This document shows, piece after piece, positions 28,325 to 40,955 of a DNA stretch of 64,000 nucleotides; the first letter of the stretch is position 1; each line of letters opens with the position of its first letter. The notes under the pieces are model-generated. The model was not told the DNA's origin. It saw only the letters and a list, made by a program, of their open reading frames with translations, and ran no database searches. The translations under genes and the position numbers were made by a program. The stretch is from assembly GCA_021397835.1 (NCBI GenBank), contig JAJFZO010000287.1:1552501-1616500 (forward strand), given 5' to 3'. Source of the DNA: Moringa oleifera (lineage: Eukaryota; Streptophyta; Magnoliopsida; Brassicales; Moringaceae).

Positions 28325-31300
28325 CTTGGCGGGAAAAGGTGAATGGAACATGTGTTCAAGCTCCACATAGCATGCCCCCTATCTGATTTTGTTTATGTTC
28401 TTTTGTATTTTGAAGATTTAATCAATTAGGATTTTATTCACAGATTTTGTACCAAATGTGATCCAACATGTTACAGAGACTAGATTTTCCTCCCCCACCT
28501 TTACACTGTATAGTTGCAAGTCTATCACCAACTGAAGATTCTAATATAAGATTTGATGTACCATTTGTCAAACTTCTTTGGATTATTTTGTTGCTTTTAG
28601 ATGTCACAGATGACAGGCAAGGAAGATCAAAGAAGAGAAAACATAAAATCGCCATTTTGTTAGCAGTACAAAATGGTATTCAGGAGTGCATGGAGTTACC
28701 AGTTGAGAAGCATTTTGCTAGCTGTAACAAAATGGTATTTTTTTTATCTTTCCTATTAGATATATTTGTTAGAATATAAAAATGGGTGGTGTTATTATCA
28801 TTATCATTATTATTTTTTGAACTTTAGAGATGTAGGAAAATTGGGTATGATATTAAAAAAAGAAAGAAAAGAAAAAAGAAAGCGTTTGTAAAATGTTAGT
28901 TTTTTTTTAAATAATTGAAACAACAATAACCATTCATTTCTTTAGTCTTTATTGAATTTGGGCTTTTAGTTATTTTTGAGGTGAAAGTGACAAGAATTAT
29001 AAGATTCAAGGACACCAGCAAGATACTCAGTATTTATTATAAAACAAATTGATAAAAAAAAAAAAAAATCAAAGAACACAAGAGATATATTAAAAAAAAA
29101 GGATAATTGAAAAGCTCTCTTCCACCAACAGTCAAAGCATACACATTCTAAGATGAGCTATATACATAATTTTTTAGTATTTATTACCCTTTTTACTTTG
29201 CACATTAAACAGTTTTTTACTTTTCATGATATTAGTTTCTTAGATCAATCCTAATTTGTTCTTTCAAGAATACTTACAATTAAACTATGAGAGAAAAACG
29301 AATTCAAACATTACAAATTTATTATCATAATAAAAACATGGAAGAAAAATAAGTACTAAAAGATAAAATGTAATGAAATCTTTATAAATTTTTAATACTT
29401 CTAGTTGTATTTGATATAAAAATATTTGAAAAAGAAAGCTAAAATTAGATCTTGCAACCTTGACTCCACCTAGAAAACGTTGCCCTCCTCATCTTCCAAT
29501 TAAGCAAAAATCTTTTATTAGATTGGTCTGACAAATTTGAAAAATATAGACAATGTCGAATTTTATATCAATAAATATTGTGTTATCAATATGGATGATG
29601 TTGTTTTAATTCATTTTACATTGTTAATATTATGGGTTTTGTAATTAACAAATTAAATTTTTTTATAGTTTTAAAACACATAAAAATGAAGATCAAGTGG
29701 TTTAACAATATAGTCTTAAAATTTTAACTTATCATAAAAACATCTTAATACAAGATAATAGTTTATCGTAAATGGGAAATTCTCAAGGCAAACAACTTTT
29801 CCAACTTTAAAACCATTTACTTAAAGCTTTATTAACCCTTAAATTTGAGTTGACTTTGATTAAGTTGTCATGGCTTGCGTTAGAATTTGTTAACTATTTT
29901 TAGTGTCAAATTATTACTAAAATATCAGAGTAAAATCTAATCTCATTTTATAAAAATCATATTCGATTTGATTTGTTCCAAATGGGATTCAATCCCAAAA
30001 TATAAGCAACTAAAATTTTAAATTTTTTTAAAAAGCTAACCGGATAGGCTAAATTGCACAAATTTTAAATATGAAATAGAATAAAAAATCTAACTTGAAT
30101 TAATTCACTCAAATTGGGCTGACTTTCATCATCAACATATTTAATAAAATAACGGATGAGGTAAAATTATTTTTAAAAACATGAGACAATTAACACAAAT
30201 AACATGAATTTGACCATTGGATTTAATATTAAACTTACCTAAAAAATCATCATTTTTTGACGGATACTCTCTTCCCGTTGTTGATTCAAAAAGGCTCCAT
30301 TCCCTCTTCCTATCAATTTGAAAATGTTAGTCTCTCTGTTTCATATTGCAAAAACTGTTCTTTTTTCTTTCTAATATCTGGCTTCAGGTTAAGGTTTTTG
30401 TGGTATAATGGTGTTTGGTTGCTAAGAAAGTGTAGAAAAAGGTAAGAAATTGGAATGTGCCAAAGGAAAAGAAATCTGAGTTGTGCTTTTGTAAGATTGA
30501 TGTTTGTAAGACTATGGAAAAGAGGGGAAAATGAATTTTGAATATAGGATTTAAGAATTATTGAAGAGGAGTTAGTGTTAATCTAATTTCAGCAATGTTA
30601 GAATAGCCTCCCAATAAAACTTTTATGGCAAGCAAAACTAATTTTGAACTAACACAATACATTTGTTTTTCTCTCTCATTTTTTTCTGTAAAAATAGAAA
30701 AATAAAGTTTTGTTTCAAATCATCCTATACATGATATCGATTTCATATGAAAATAATTATGGATAAATTTTAGGGTAAGTATAAAAAAATTTATAGGCAT
30801 TTTTAATTTGAATTTTGAGGTATTAATTGGTCCAATTATATCTTTAACTTGTTAATTTAATTCAATTTAGATTTTAATTTAAATAAATATAAAAAATTAA
30901 TTATATTTTTTTACTAAAATATCTCAAAAATAAACAGAATAAATTTGAAACTTTATTTCAATAGGATGTAAGTCGAATTAAATTGAAATATTAAAAATAT
31001 AATTAAACTAATCGATATTTCAAAATTGAAAATTAATAAGTGAGTATAATGATAATAATGATCTTATGTGGTGAAGCAAATAACAAAATGTCAAGAATTC
31101 ATATGTTCTCTAATAAAATTGATAAATTAATTTTATTTTCTATTTCATAAAATTTTTGAATATAAGTGTCAATTCATTAATTGTATATTAAAAATTCTAT
31201 TTTTAAAAAATTTGATATGGTATCAGATTCATTATTCTTAATTCTACAAACTTTGACAACAGTACATGTAACTCCGGTACATCTTGCTCATGCATCTTTT

Positions 31301-31800
31301 CTACTCCAATCCTTCAATCCTAATGCATCTAAATTTTTTATATTTAAAATTTGTTCCATAATGATGATGTTGGACAAAAAGCAATTCATAGTATTTACAA
31401 TATATATATATATATATATAATTAAAGTTTTGTTATTAACTAATGTACCAATAAATAAATGATCTAACATTTGAAAAATTGTATCTTCAATAAAAAAATA
31501 TAATTTATGGTAAACAAATATTTTGACAAAACAATTTAAAATTCTCTGGTTTATTTTTTTTTTAAAATTACAAACTTTAATTATAATAGTTGTTTTAATT
31601 AATTTCAGTTATTATTTTTTTTATTATTAGTCAATCAATTGAAATTACAATAACTAATAACATATTAGCAATTTATCCTTTTGATTACAAGGTTTAACAA
31701 AAATTTAAAAAAAAAATAAAGATATCTAATTATAGATTTATGAACAATAATTTATTTTTAAAAGATACAAGAGTATAACAATCCTCAAATATACCTTATC
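28325..31800. other. 3' UTR of the AGD11-like gene, then AT-rich intergenic DNA
   Basis: Roughly the first 350-450 bp after the stop are probably 3' UTR. Beyond that no gene is seen. Around 30912-30945 a reverse-orientation copy of the dispersed AT-rich motif seen at 17143 is recognisable. Small frames at 30257-30445 and 31181-31462 lack any family resemblance. Confidence 0.5.
31400..31420. repeat. (TA)n microsatellite
   Basis: A 21-nt pure alternating TA run in intergenic DNA. Confidence 0.9.
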
Positions 31801-31829
31801 AAGCTTTCTCACTTTTTTCGACAAAAGTG

Positions 31830-32182
31830 CTCTCTTTACTTTTTTCTTTGGTTTAAGTTACTTGGTGTTTCCCTTTAATTTGTAGAGTGCCTTAATGCCA
31901 AGCTTATATATAGGCTTCATGAAACCATGTCCTAAAAATTCTCTTAATGACTACCTTGAAAAGTTGAAAGTCTTTTTAGTACTTAGAGCATGGATTACAA
32001 CAAGATCTTATGGTATTCTTTGAGCATGGATTACATGGATGAGTCATAATCCAACATGTGTCTGAGAAGACACGAAAGGATGTGAATGGTAATGCATAAA
32101 GGCTTGTCATCCATTTGATATTTAATCTTCATAATGAATTTATTTTTACCATATAATGCCATGTTTAATAATCTCTCACTTG
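31830..32182 (-). repeat. Probable 3' LTR of the Ty1/copia remnant with polypurine tract
   Basis: On the minus strand, downstream of the RNase H remnant, the word AAGTGAGAGA (32182-32173) sits where a copia polypurine tract is expected, followed by 'ttattaaaca', a plausible decayed LTR start. The far LTR end is not defined and no matching second LTR was found in the window. Confidence 0.35.
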
Positions 32183-34800
32183 AAAATAAATTTATCATCG
32201 ATGGTTTCTTGTAATAGTGGTTCTAAATTCTCAATCCTCAATAGAAAGGCCAACTAAAGTTGCACATAACTTTAATTTCTAAGTCATTACAGTCTTTGTC
32301 ATTATATTTGTTGGATTATGACTTCCTGGAATTCTTTTTAGAGCCTGTAATCTATCTCCTAATGTCGATCTTATGAAGTGGTAACGAACCACTACATATT
32401 TTGTTCGAGCATGATAAGCAGGATTCTTAGTTAAAGGAATAATGTTTTGGCTATCAAAATGTAGCACATTTCTTTCATATTTATGCCCCAATTCTTTTAA
32501 GAAAGATTCTGACTATATCATTTCCTTACTTACCTTTGTTGTCGTAACATATTCTACCACGATAGTAGGCAGAGTACTTATCTTTCATAAGTTGGACACC
32601 CAGCTTATTACTATACCACCTAACATAAAGGCATAACCAGCAGTACTTTTTCTACCATCCCAATCACTTGTCATGTCAACATTAATATAACCGTGTAATC
32701 TCAAGTCTATTTTTCTAAAACATAAAATCGAATTTGTAGTTCCTTTCAAGTATCCATTTCATAGTTTCCCAATGTTGTGTTCTGAAATTACTAATGTACC
32801 TACTTACAACTCCTACTACATGTGCTATGTTGGGATACACTAAAGTATCGATTGTAGTAGCAGGAGGTACTCTAGACATACAAACTTTTCCTTGATCAAC
32901 TAAAGGTGATTAATCCTTGAACAACTTGAAATGATTGGATAGAGGAGTGGTCATAAGTTTTGCTTTATCCATATCATATTTACACAACATCTTCTTTATG
33001 TATTCTTTTTGGAAAAGCTTGAGGACATCCTTATCTCTCGTGATTCTCATTTAAAGGATTTGTTTTGTCATACCTAAATCCTTCTTTGCAAATTGCTCTC
33101 ACAACTTTCGCTTCAACTTTTTAGTCTCTTTCCTATTAGCCCAATAATTAACATGTCATTAACATATAATAATATGACAATATAAGAGTTATCAAACCTT
33201 TTGAAATAGCAACAATGATCCGATTTGCACCTTAAAAATCTACTATTACACATGAAGCTATTAAACTTCTTATACCATTAGTTTTAACTCGTGAAGGCTT
33301 TTCTAAAACTTGCATATCATATTCTTCTTTTCTTTAACCTTGAGGCTATTACATGTAGATTTCTTCATCTATATCACTATGAAGAAATGATATTTTTATA
33401 TCCATGTATTGTGAATGCAGATCTTTTTATGCTACTAGTCCAAGCATCCAAGTACTGTTCAAATTGTTGTCGATTTCACAACTAGAGAGAAAATTTAAGT
33501 ATAGTTAATGCCTTTTTTCTTTTGGTTGAAAAACTTTCACGACTAGCCTTACATTGTATTGTTTGCCACCATCATCCTTTTCTTTAATTTTATATACCCA
33601 CTTGTTTTGTAAAACTTTCTTTTCTTTAGGTGATTTTCTAATTTTTCAAGTTTAATTTTTTATCAATGAGTCCATCTCATCTTTCATAGCTAACTCTGAC
33701 TTAATTAAATGTTTAGCTTGCATTGCTTTTTCATAACTTTTTGATTCATCTTTATTAGTCAATAAAATATACTTTATCGATGGAGAATATCTTTATGATG
33801 GTTGGATGGTTCTTGAAGATTTTCTTAATTTTATCATTGTAATGGATTGGTTGACATCTGGATCATATTTTCTTGATCTACTAAGTTTGTACTTTCTTAA
33901 GCATTTTAGTAAGGATTATATGTGGGAAAGTCTTTCAAGTCAGTTACTTCATGCTTGTTTCCATTTTTTGCAGCTTCGTCCAACCTCTCTTTGTACATGA
34001 TCTGCTCATTGAAGATTACATATTCGTTTTTGATAATATTTAGGTTTTGCTCATCCCAGAAACCGAACTCATCTTCATATCTAATGAAATAACATTTCTT
34101 AGATTTTGCATCTAAGTTTTATTTTAGTTGCATCATCAATGTGAACATAAGCAAGAGACTCGAATACTCTTAAGAAAAAAAGATTGAGCGATTTATCATT
34201 CTAAACTTCATTAGGTTTTTGCAATCTAGTGATATAAAAGGACCTTTATTGATCAAAGAAACAACAATATTGATTGCATCGATCTCAAATATTTTAGGCA
34301 AACATGCGTGGATTCTCATACTTCTTGTGCGCTCATTCAGAGTTTGATTCATTCTTTTAGCCACATTATTTTATTGAGAAGCTTTGGAAATGGTTCTTGT
34401 CATCTTGATTGCATCTCAGCACAACAATTCTTGAAATTACCATCAATGTACTCTTCATCATCATCGAATCTCACATATTTCCCTTTAAGATTTGTTTCAT
34501 TTAATTTGTATCAGAGTTTTTTATTTCTTAAATGGATCAAGCACATCAGATTTATTTTTAAAAAATTAAAATCATACCTTTTTAGTTAAGTCATTGATGA
34601 AAGTCACATAATATTTGGATCCTCCAAGAAAAGTTATTGATGTAGGCCCCAAACATCAGTATAAATCAACTCTATCTTTTGCTTCTTTAACTCTTTCATA
34701 GTTTTCGCATTAGACTTCGTTGCTAACAAATTTTTCATGTGTTGATATCTAAATTTTTTCCTCACTGAAAATTTACAGCATGAAGAATAGAGGTGCCATT
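32183..34800 (-). mobile_element. Decayed Ty1/copia retrotransposon, pol remnant
   Basis: The minus strand carries copia pol pieces in the canonical order. From high to low coordinate: integrase core (about 34680-34560, with YTDVWGPTS and KYYVTFINDLT), integrase C-terminal part (34364-34170, RMNQTLNERTRSMRIHA), a linker (34150-33990, AYVHIDDA and EDEFGF), reverse transcriptase start (about 33650-33490, QNKWVYKIKEKD and RLVVKVF), the RT active-site region YVNDM at 33166-33152 where YVDDM is expected, and RNase H (32491-32279, LHFDSQNIIPLTKNPAYHAR). Stops and frame breaks separate the pieces, and the Asp-to-Asn change also points to an inactive copy. Gag and protease were not found. Order and motifs fit the common plant copia lineages; the clade is not determined. 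Confidence 0.85.
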
Positions 34801-36400
34801 GTCACACTACAGCATAAGGGATAGCAATCTTATTCCCGAGAAGATTGTGCAAATGGAGTTGGGTGAGGAAAAAATTGAGTACCTGAGGGAGAATTTAGCA
34901 AGTAACCTCATAGAAGTAAAAAGTGGAGTGTCAAGGCTTTAATTTCACAAATTTTGACATTTATCCCAAGGAGAGTCTGCCTGTGACTAAGGAGGGTCTG
35001 CTTGTGAGTAGGGAGAACTGGCAATTTATAGAAAAAAAATAAGATAGAGTCTTCTTGAGAGACGAAAATGGATAATAAAGAAGAAGAATCTCTAATTTAA
35101 GGGAAGAAGAGTGTCTAGACACATCTTTAGCTTTTTTTTTGACACTTTTCCTAGATAGAGTCTACCTACAACTAGGGAGAGTGAGAAATTTTCAAAGGTA
35201 AGTAATGGAAAGTGTGCCTAAGAATGCATAGCAAATATTAAGATAATAAGATCTTATTTTTAGTAAAAGTAAACTCTCAAGTTTTTCATTTGCATTTTGC
35301 AACACTCATCCAAGAAGAGTCTGCCTTATGCTAAATAAAATAAATTATCTTTAGGTTACAAGAATTTATTGCGATGAAAGTTGGAGTTTTAAGGTCTTCA
35401 ATGGTTCTTTTATACTTTCATCTTATAATAATATCAAAAAGAGAGAATAAACAAGAGAATACAAAAAAAGAATCCATTTCATTTTCGATAATAAATGGAT
35501 TACAATGAGCTTAAATGAAAAAATGATACATTTAATTAGTTTTCTCCTCAGGATTAGTAGACTCTTTATTTAAATCATGCAAAATCTAGTTCACGGAGTA
35601 AGAAGAAATGAAGTCGGGACTCCCTACAGGGTCAGACACTACTAAAGTAGGTTGGGAAGTGAAGGAAATGCTAAGAGCAATAGTGATGAAATCTTAGTTG
35701 AGGTTAGGATACTCCTTTAGCACCTTAGCTTTAGTATCCTTCTTAACCTAACCCAAAAACTTGTGCATATTCTTTTAAAATCATTCTATTCAGTTCTTCA
35801 TTGTCTTTAAAGGCTATTATAGCTTCCTTTTGATAGCATCTAACTATTCGAAGTGTTCTTTCTTCAATTTCTCCTATTGAAACTCGAAATCTACTTTTAT
35901 CTTCTCCATTTCTGCCCTCAGTATAAAAACCTGATGGTCTTCCTTTTACTTCTACAGTTGGAGGGTAGAAACTTTAGCTATCAGCTTAACCACTTTCTTT
36001 CTAGTCTCGTCAAGGGCCTTCTCAGCCTTTTGAAACATAGATCAACTTGGCTTTGAATCTTGTACTGCTCTGCTATTAAAGTAGACTCCTAAAAAACTAT
36101 AAATGGAAGAAATCATAAGTCTGTAACGAAAAATAAAGGTGAAGAGTGTTTAAGCAAGGAATGCCTTAGATAGTAAACTTGACAATCCTTTCTAAGTGCA
36201 CCTTTTTCTTGTCTGGCAAGACTAAAGAGGTTGAAACTAGTAGCACTATTTCCTAGATGAAAAGACCAGGATTGTTGCTCTAAAACTTTCTCTTTTTCCT
36301 TTGGATCTCCAAACTAAAAAACATAAATTATCTCCCCAACCTCTTTTACATTTAGTGTAAAGGAGAGTCCTCAAATTTTCTAAAAAATTGATTTCATAGC
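34800..36400 (-). mobile_element. Retrotransposon-like debris, probably gag-type coding remains
   Basis: Minus-strand frames between about 36050 and 35690 read as charged, helix-forming sequence (AEKALDETRKKVVKLIAKV, then VLKEYPNLN) broken by stops, like the coiled-coil gag proteins of some plant Ty3/gypsy elements. A further piece with MFFSLEI lies near 36310-36290. Between 34965 and 35335 a phrase built around 'gagtctgcct' occurs three to four times. The element type is uncertain. Confidence 0.35.
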
Positions 36401-37440
36401 TTCCAAGTTATATTGTCGTTATTGTAAGAACTTTGCTTAGAGACCACATGCACCGGTTTTAAGGGTCTTAAAAATCTATTATGTCAATATAACCACATTC
36501 ATCGTCTCTTCTAATGCAAGTGACAACTTGCTCCATAGATCTATTGTGCTATCCTTCATTCTGTACAAGCGTAGAAGACAAAAACACCATCAGCCTAAGG
36601 TTGGAGGAAATAGACGTCATGCAGTCACCTATCTAAAAAAAAAAGAGAAAAAACTCCTTTACCTCTCCTACACTACCCAAAAAAGTAAAAACCTTGAAAA
36701 TTCAAGATAAACGCCTTATTAAAGAAGGCCTCAAGAGGTAACACCTCTTACTAAAGAGAAAACTAAGAGAGACTTATAAGGAGAGTGTTTCTTCTATTAA
36801 CCTTAATCCATTGAATTTGTATCTTTTTAAAAGTCACCTTTTGATATCTATAAAAAGTTTTCTCATAACTATTTCAATCATCTAAAATAATTATTTATTC
36901 TTTCATTAAAACAATAATTTTTTTAAAAAAATAATTATAAGTTGATTCGTTATTCTTGTGATTTGAAATATTCTTTTCACAAGAAAAGATCTTTGTAATA
37001 ATTCTCTCATTAATTGAAAGTAATTTTATATATAATTAAACTGCAATATTGACATAATAAAAATATAATTTTACATGTTACTCTTTATTATAACTTTATT
37101 TTAATTTACTTATTTTATTTTAAAATAAATTATATATTTTTTAAAATTTTAATATTATTTATTTTACCAAGGACAACAAAAAATTACCTATTTAATATCC
37201 AATCAACTTGATGTATAAATTTAATAAGTATACTCAACTCAAAAGATCAGTTCATGGGAAAAAAACCTCCACTCTCTTACAAAATTCATATCACTTTCAG
37301 CATACATCAGCTACGAAATTTTTCTAGAGATACCACTCAAGTAACAATAAGCAACAAATAATAATAATAAAAATAAAAAAAACCCAAAAACCAGAAACAA
37401 ACTGTTTTTTTAAATCAATATTTGGTGGCTTATGTACATA
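36400..37440. other. Intergenic DNA without a recognisable gene
   Basis: Moderately AT-rich until about 36800, then strongly AT-rich. The 60-codon frame at 36528-36710 has no recognisable features. Confidence 0.5.
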
Positions 37441-38975
37441 TTGTACACATGTATATTACACAGAAGGCTCAAATATAAAATATTAGAACTGACTTGCAAC
37501 CCAAGGCCTCAGAGGACATGAAAGAACCCAGGTAACATAAAAATAATAACAAATCCAAAATAATCCCACATTGATTTGCAATTATGATTAATTAAGTAAT
37601 ATTATAATGGTTAAGGGAGACAGTATCGGTGGCGGCAAGCACCAGCCCACCAGACTTGCCATGTATCTGAAAGCAACCAAGGAACACTCAATTGAGGAGG
37701 CGGAAAACACAAGAAAAGGTGGAGATTCAATTCCAACTGACAAATCAGAATCTGAAAATTTGCAGTGGAGATGGATAATTCAAAAATCAACCCTGATTAA
37801 TCCACATCAACAGGAGATTGTCTGCCCCAAATCACTCTTTGGGGTCACAATGACAGAACCTCTGCCGAAAACTAGACAGGGTAACTTAAACTCAGACAGG
37901 ATATCTGAATCACCAACCACACAAGTTCAGATACAATAAAACATTCCATAAGTTACGATGTTTCAGGAATTCCTGTATCTAAACAGCAACACACAGCAAG
38001 GGAGAAAAAGGAATAATAATAACTTTGAACAGAGTTCAGAATCTGAAGCTGAAGCTGAATCTGAATCACAGTTTCCTTGCAGCTAATTGAATTTAGATGC
38101 AGAGGCAAACAGATGCATATCCATGAAGATAGGCTAAGAACCAGAATCTAACATGGAGACTCAACAACAGCATTTTTACTTAATTGGTAATCCAAAGCAG
38201 TTGATACTACCCTAGTTAAGTCCAGAGGCAAGGAATAATAAAAGGGTTTCATCTCCTAGAAACCAAACATGACCAAATATGTGCACAACAGGAAAGACAG
38301 CAAATATGGCACCCAGATATCCCTTTTCAGAAACATCAATCATTAAAACATTTGCAAATCAGTACAATATTTTGCATTGTAGTACACTGAGACAAGAACA
38401 CAGGGACATAGATTCAGAACCAATAATTACTTACTTGATAGTGTCATTCAGAAACACATTCTTACATCAATTCCCAATAACCAGAGTTCCTCAAGAGCAT
38501 GAATTTACCAGACTTTGACACTATATCCTCATTCAGAATTTGAGACAAAATAAATCTCTAAACATGGGCGCTTAACATATATAGGGGCATCAAATAAACC
38601 CATTTTCATTACAATCCTCAGATAAACAGTCTGAAAATCCATTAGAGAAAATGTCACTACATATTTACAATCAAATACAGGAGAACCGATCTCCTTAACT
38701 TGAAATAGGATCAAAATGCCTTGTAGAATTTGCATTTTGATAACATACCCTATTATTTTTTTTTGACACATTATTTTTTCATAACCCTTCAACTGCAACT
38801 ATAAACATCATCAGCCCCGCACTGATCAATCATTAAACAAAAAGAAAGAAAAACCTATGAATCCAAAAGAGTCTTTTGAATCCATAAATGTAGCATCTCA
38901 TCCAAACCAGAGCACAACTTCTAAATTTACACATTCAATGCAAGCCACCAACCAAACATTTATAGAACAAATTAT
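37440..38975 (-). other. GC-richer, low-repeat region downstream of the glutaredoxin-like gene; possible untranslated transcript
   Basis: Composition shifts from very AT-rich to gene-like at about 37440 and stays so up to the stop codon of the gene at 38976-39809. No conserved frame is seen on either strand; the 110-codon plus-strand frame at 37607-37939 resembles no family I know. On the minus strand the segment ends in A/T-rich words compatible with a poly(A) region near 37440-37400. It may be a long or spliced 3' UTR of the neighbouring gene, or a non-coding RNA. Confidence 0.3.
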
Positions 38976-39809
38976 TCAAGAGCAGCAATCAGGGCACCGT
39001 ATCAATCCGTTCTCGTTACACTCGGGGCACCTCTTGAGCACATCATCGTCCTCATCAAACACCTTCTTACTCCCACTGCAATTCCAACATGGCATGAACC
39101 TCACATCACCACAACTCTGGCACACGAACCCAGGCTCTCTTACCGGGAACCCTTCAAGAATCTTCGCCAACTCTCCTATTTCAAACATGCTCTTGATCGC
39201 ATCAGCACCTCCCACATGCTGCCCTCTGATAAAAACCTGAGGCAAACTCGGATTCTTCTCTCCCAAGACACTCTGCAACTCTTTCCTATAAGCCGAATCC
39301 ATGGAGATGTCCCTCTCATCAATCCAAACCCTAAACCCTCTAAATATCATCCTTACCGAGTAGCAATCCTCAAACGTCCTCCTAATTCCTCGTAAGCTAG
39401 TGAAATACACCACAATCCGGTCCTCGGTGCCCGGCAAACGGATTGCAGGGCTGCTGAAACTCGAAAAGGAAAGTACCCGTAAATCGGATGATTTCGTCGA
39501 TTTTAGCTTTGTCTGTGGTGATTGTGCCGGCGATTGTGATTCCTTATTGGATTTTGAGGATTTCGAGGATTCGAATAATCTGCAAAGGTTCTTGACCTTA
39601 CCTCTGATCGAATTGCTCACCGTTGGCATTGGATTATAATATTTGGTAATCGATGTGGTGCGATTGAGGGAGGGACTGAGGTGGGGCTTGGGGTTGGAAT
39701 CCACCGAGGCCGCGTGTAATGTAAGCGACCGATTGAAAAACGAAGAGGAAGAAGAGAAGAAGGACTTGGCTTTGCCCGAGAACTCCATGTTATTTTCAAG
39801 TTCTGCCAT
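38976..39809 (-). CDS. Glutaredoxin-like protein with C-terminal CxxC repeats (GRX domain lacking its redox CxxC)
   Basis: A single-exon gene, 277 aa, starting with MAELENNMEF at 39809; a TTG just upstream opens the frame further but is not a normal plant start. The N-terminal 115 residues are Ser/Lys-rich and probably disordered. A glutaredoxin-like fold follows at about 125-220: VVYFTSLRGIRRTFEDC, then WIDERDISM, LPQVFIRGQHVGGAD and a helical end. The canonical CPYC/CGFS active site is replaced by SLRG, so thiol-disulfide activity is unlikely by the usual mechanism. The C-terminus has four CxxC pairs (CQSC, CWNC, CPEC, CPDC), resembling a DnaJ-type zinc-binding module. This layout is that of the At5g39865/At3g28850-like plant family. 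The biochemical role is not established; an adapter or metal-binding role is inference. Confidence 0.9.
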   Translation of the reverse strand: MAELENNMEFSGKAKSFFSSSSSFFNRSLTLHAASVDSNPKPHLSPSLNRTTSITKYYNPMPTVSNSIRGKVKNLCRLFESSKSSKSNKESQSPAQSPQTKLKSTKSSDLRVLSFSSFSSPAIRLPGTEDRIVVYFTSLRGIRRTFEDCYSVRMIFRGFRVWIDERDISMDSAYRKELQSVLGEKNPSLPQVFIRGQHVGGADAIKSMFEIGELAKILEGFPVREPGFVCQSCGDVRFMPCWNCSGSKKVFDEDDDVLKRCPECNENGLIRCPDCCS

Positions 39810-40450
39810 CAACCCAGATCACCAAATGATATGGAAATGAAGAATTCCCAAACTTTTCAGGAGCCTTCGGGGTTAGGGTTTCGGAGTTGAAGGCTAAATG
39901 AAAAGCAATGGCTCTTTTAGGGCGAAGAACAAAGGAAACGAAGACAGGGAGCACCTGACCGTCAATCCTCAGAAAAGAAATGATCGGATGAAGGTAATGA
40001 TGGCAGGACGATGATCCAAACGGTTGGATGCGGCAAAATCGGTGGCGACAATGAGGTTAGACACGGTGGACGGTTTGGTTAGGTGGGTTTTTTTTTTTTT
40101 TTCTTTGCCTCGTCTGGTTCGTTGCCTCTGCTATAGAAAATAACCTTTTCGTTGCTTTTGCAGTTGCTTCTGTTTCTGCTTTGATTTAGGTGAAAATGGT
40201 TTTGTTTGTTAAAAGCGATAAAGAGAAAGTCGGTTCAGATAAATTGTGGAGGAGCTGCTTTAGGAGGCGTAGGTACAAAGCAAAAGATTTGTCTCCGTTT
40301 GCGCTTTTCAAATTTCCTTAAATTATCGGAAATTTGAAATATAAAGAGAGACAGAAGAGAGAGAGAGAGAGAGAGAAAGAACGGCAGAGAAAGCAGAGAA
40401 AAAGACAGAGAGAGAGAGAGAGAGAAATTAAAGAAAGCCGAAAAGCTGAC
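39810..40450 (-). promoter_or_regulatory. 5' leader and promoter of the glutaredoxin-like gene
   Basis: In gene orientation the segment holds a telo-box-like AAACCCTAACC (39882-39872) close to the start codon, and a long CT-rich patch at 40426-40345, (GA)n on the plus strand, typical of plant leaders. The start site is not determined. Confidence 0.4.
40345..40426. repeat. (GA)n microsatellite, interrupted
   Basis: Two main (GA)n runs (about 40357-40375 and 40407-40425) are joined by A/G-rich sequence. On the strand of the glutaredoxin-like gene this is a CT-rich tract. Confidence 0.85.
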
Positions 40451-40913
40451 AGACTTTAGGATGACGTTGGGTGTCGAGAAAATTCAGACTCGGCCGCCCT
40501 GTTTTGATTTCAAAACGCGTTTGTTCGCCATCTCCCTCGCTGCTCTTTGACTGGTGTGTTGTACAGTACACATGCACAGCCACACCTGTATATAACAGAG
40601 AAACAGAGCCCCACAGCACACAGATGTCCACTGGTTTTTTCCTTCAAAAACCATATCTGTCTTGTTATGGTAATAGCAATCAAAACATTTTTATTATATT
40701 ACCAAAAAATAAGATTTTATTCTATAGGTATCTGAGACCGTTGACTCACTGTCTCTCCTATCTATTCCAAATTTTGGATTGTGATATTTTGAAAGATTTT
40801 TTAAAATATAATTTCAAAATTTTATTTGAAATTTAAAATTTAAAACTTTCCTAAATTTGTAAACCAAACTCATCGTTAAGAGCCTAATGAGTAAAATGGG
40901 TTTTGTTGTTAAG

Positions 40914-40918
<5 letters not shown>

Positions 40919-40947
<29 letters not shown>
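40919..40947. repeat. (TA)n microsatellite
   Basis: About 29 nt of pure alternating TA, followed by a T run. Confidence 0.9.

Positions 40948-40955
<8 letters not shown>

Noticed and set aside
37607..37939. 110-codon plus-strand frame starting MVKGDSIGGG
   Set aside because: Hydrophilic and without family resemblance, splice context or promoter signals; reported only as part of the unexplained region at 37440-38975.
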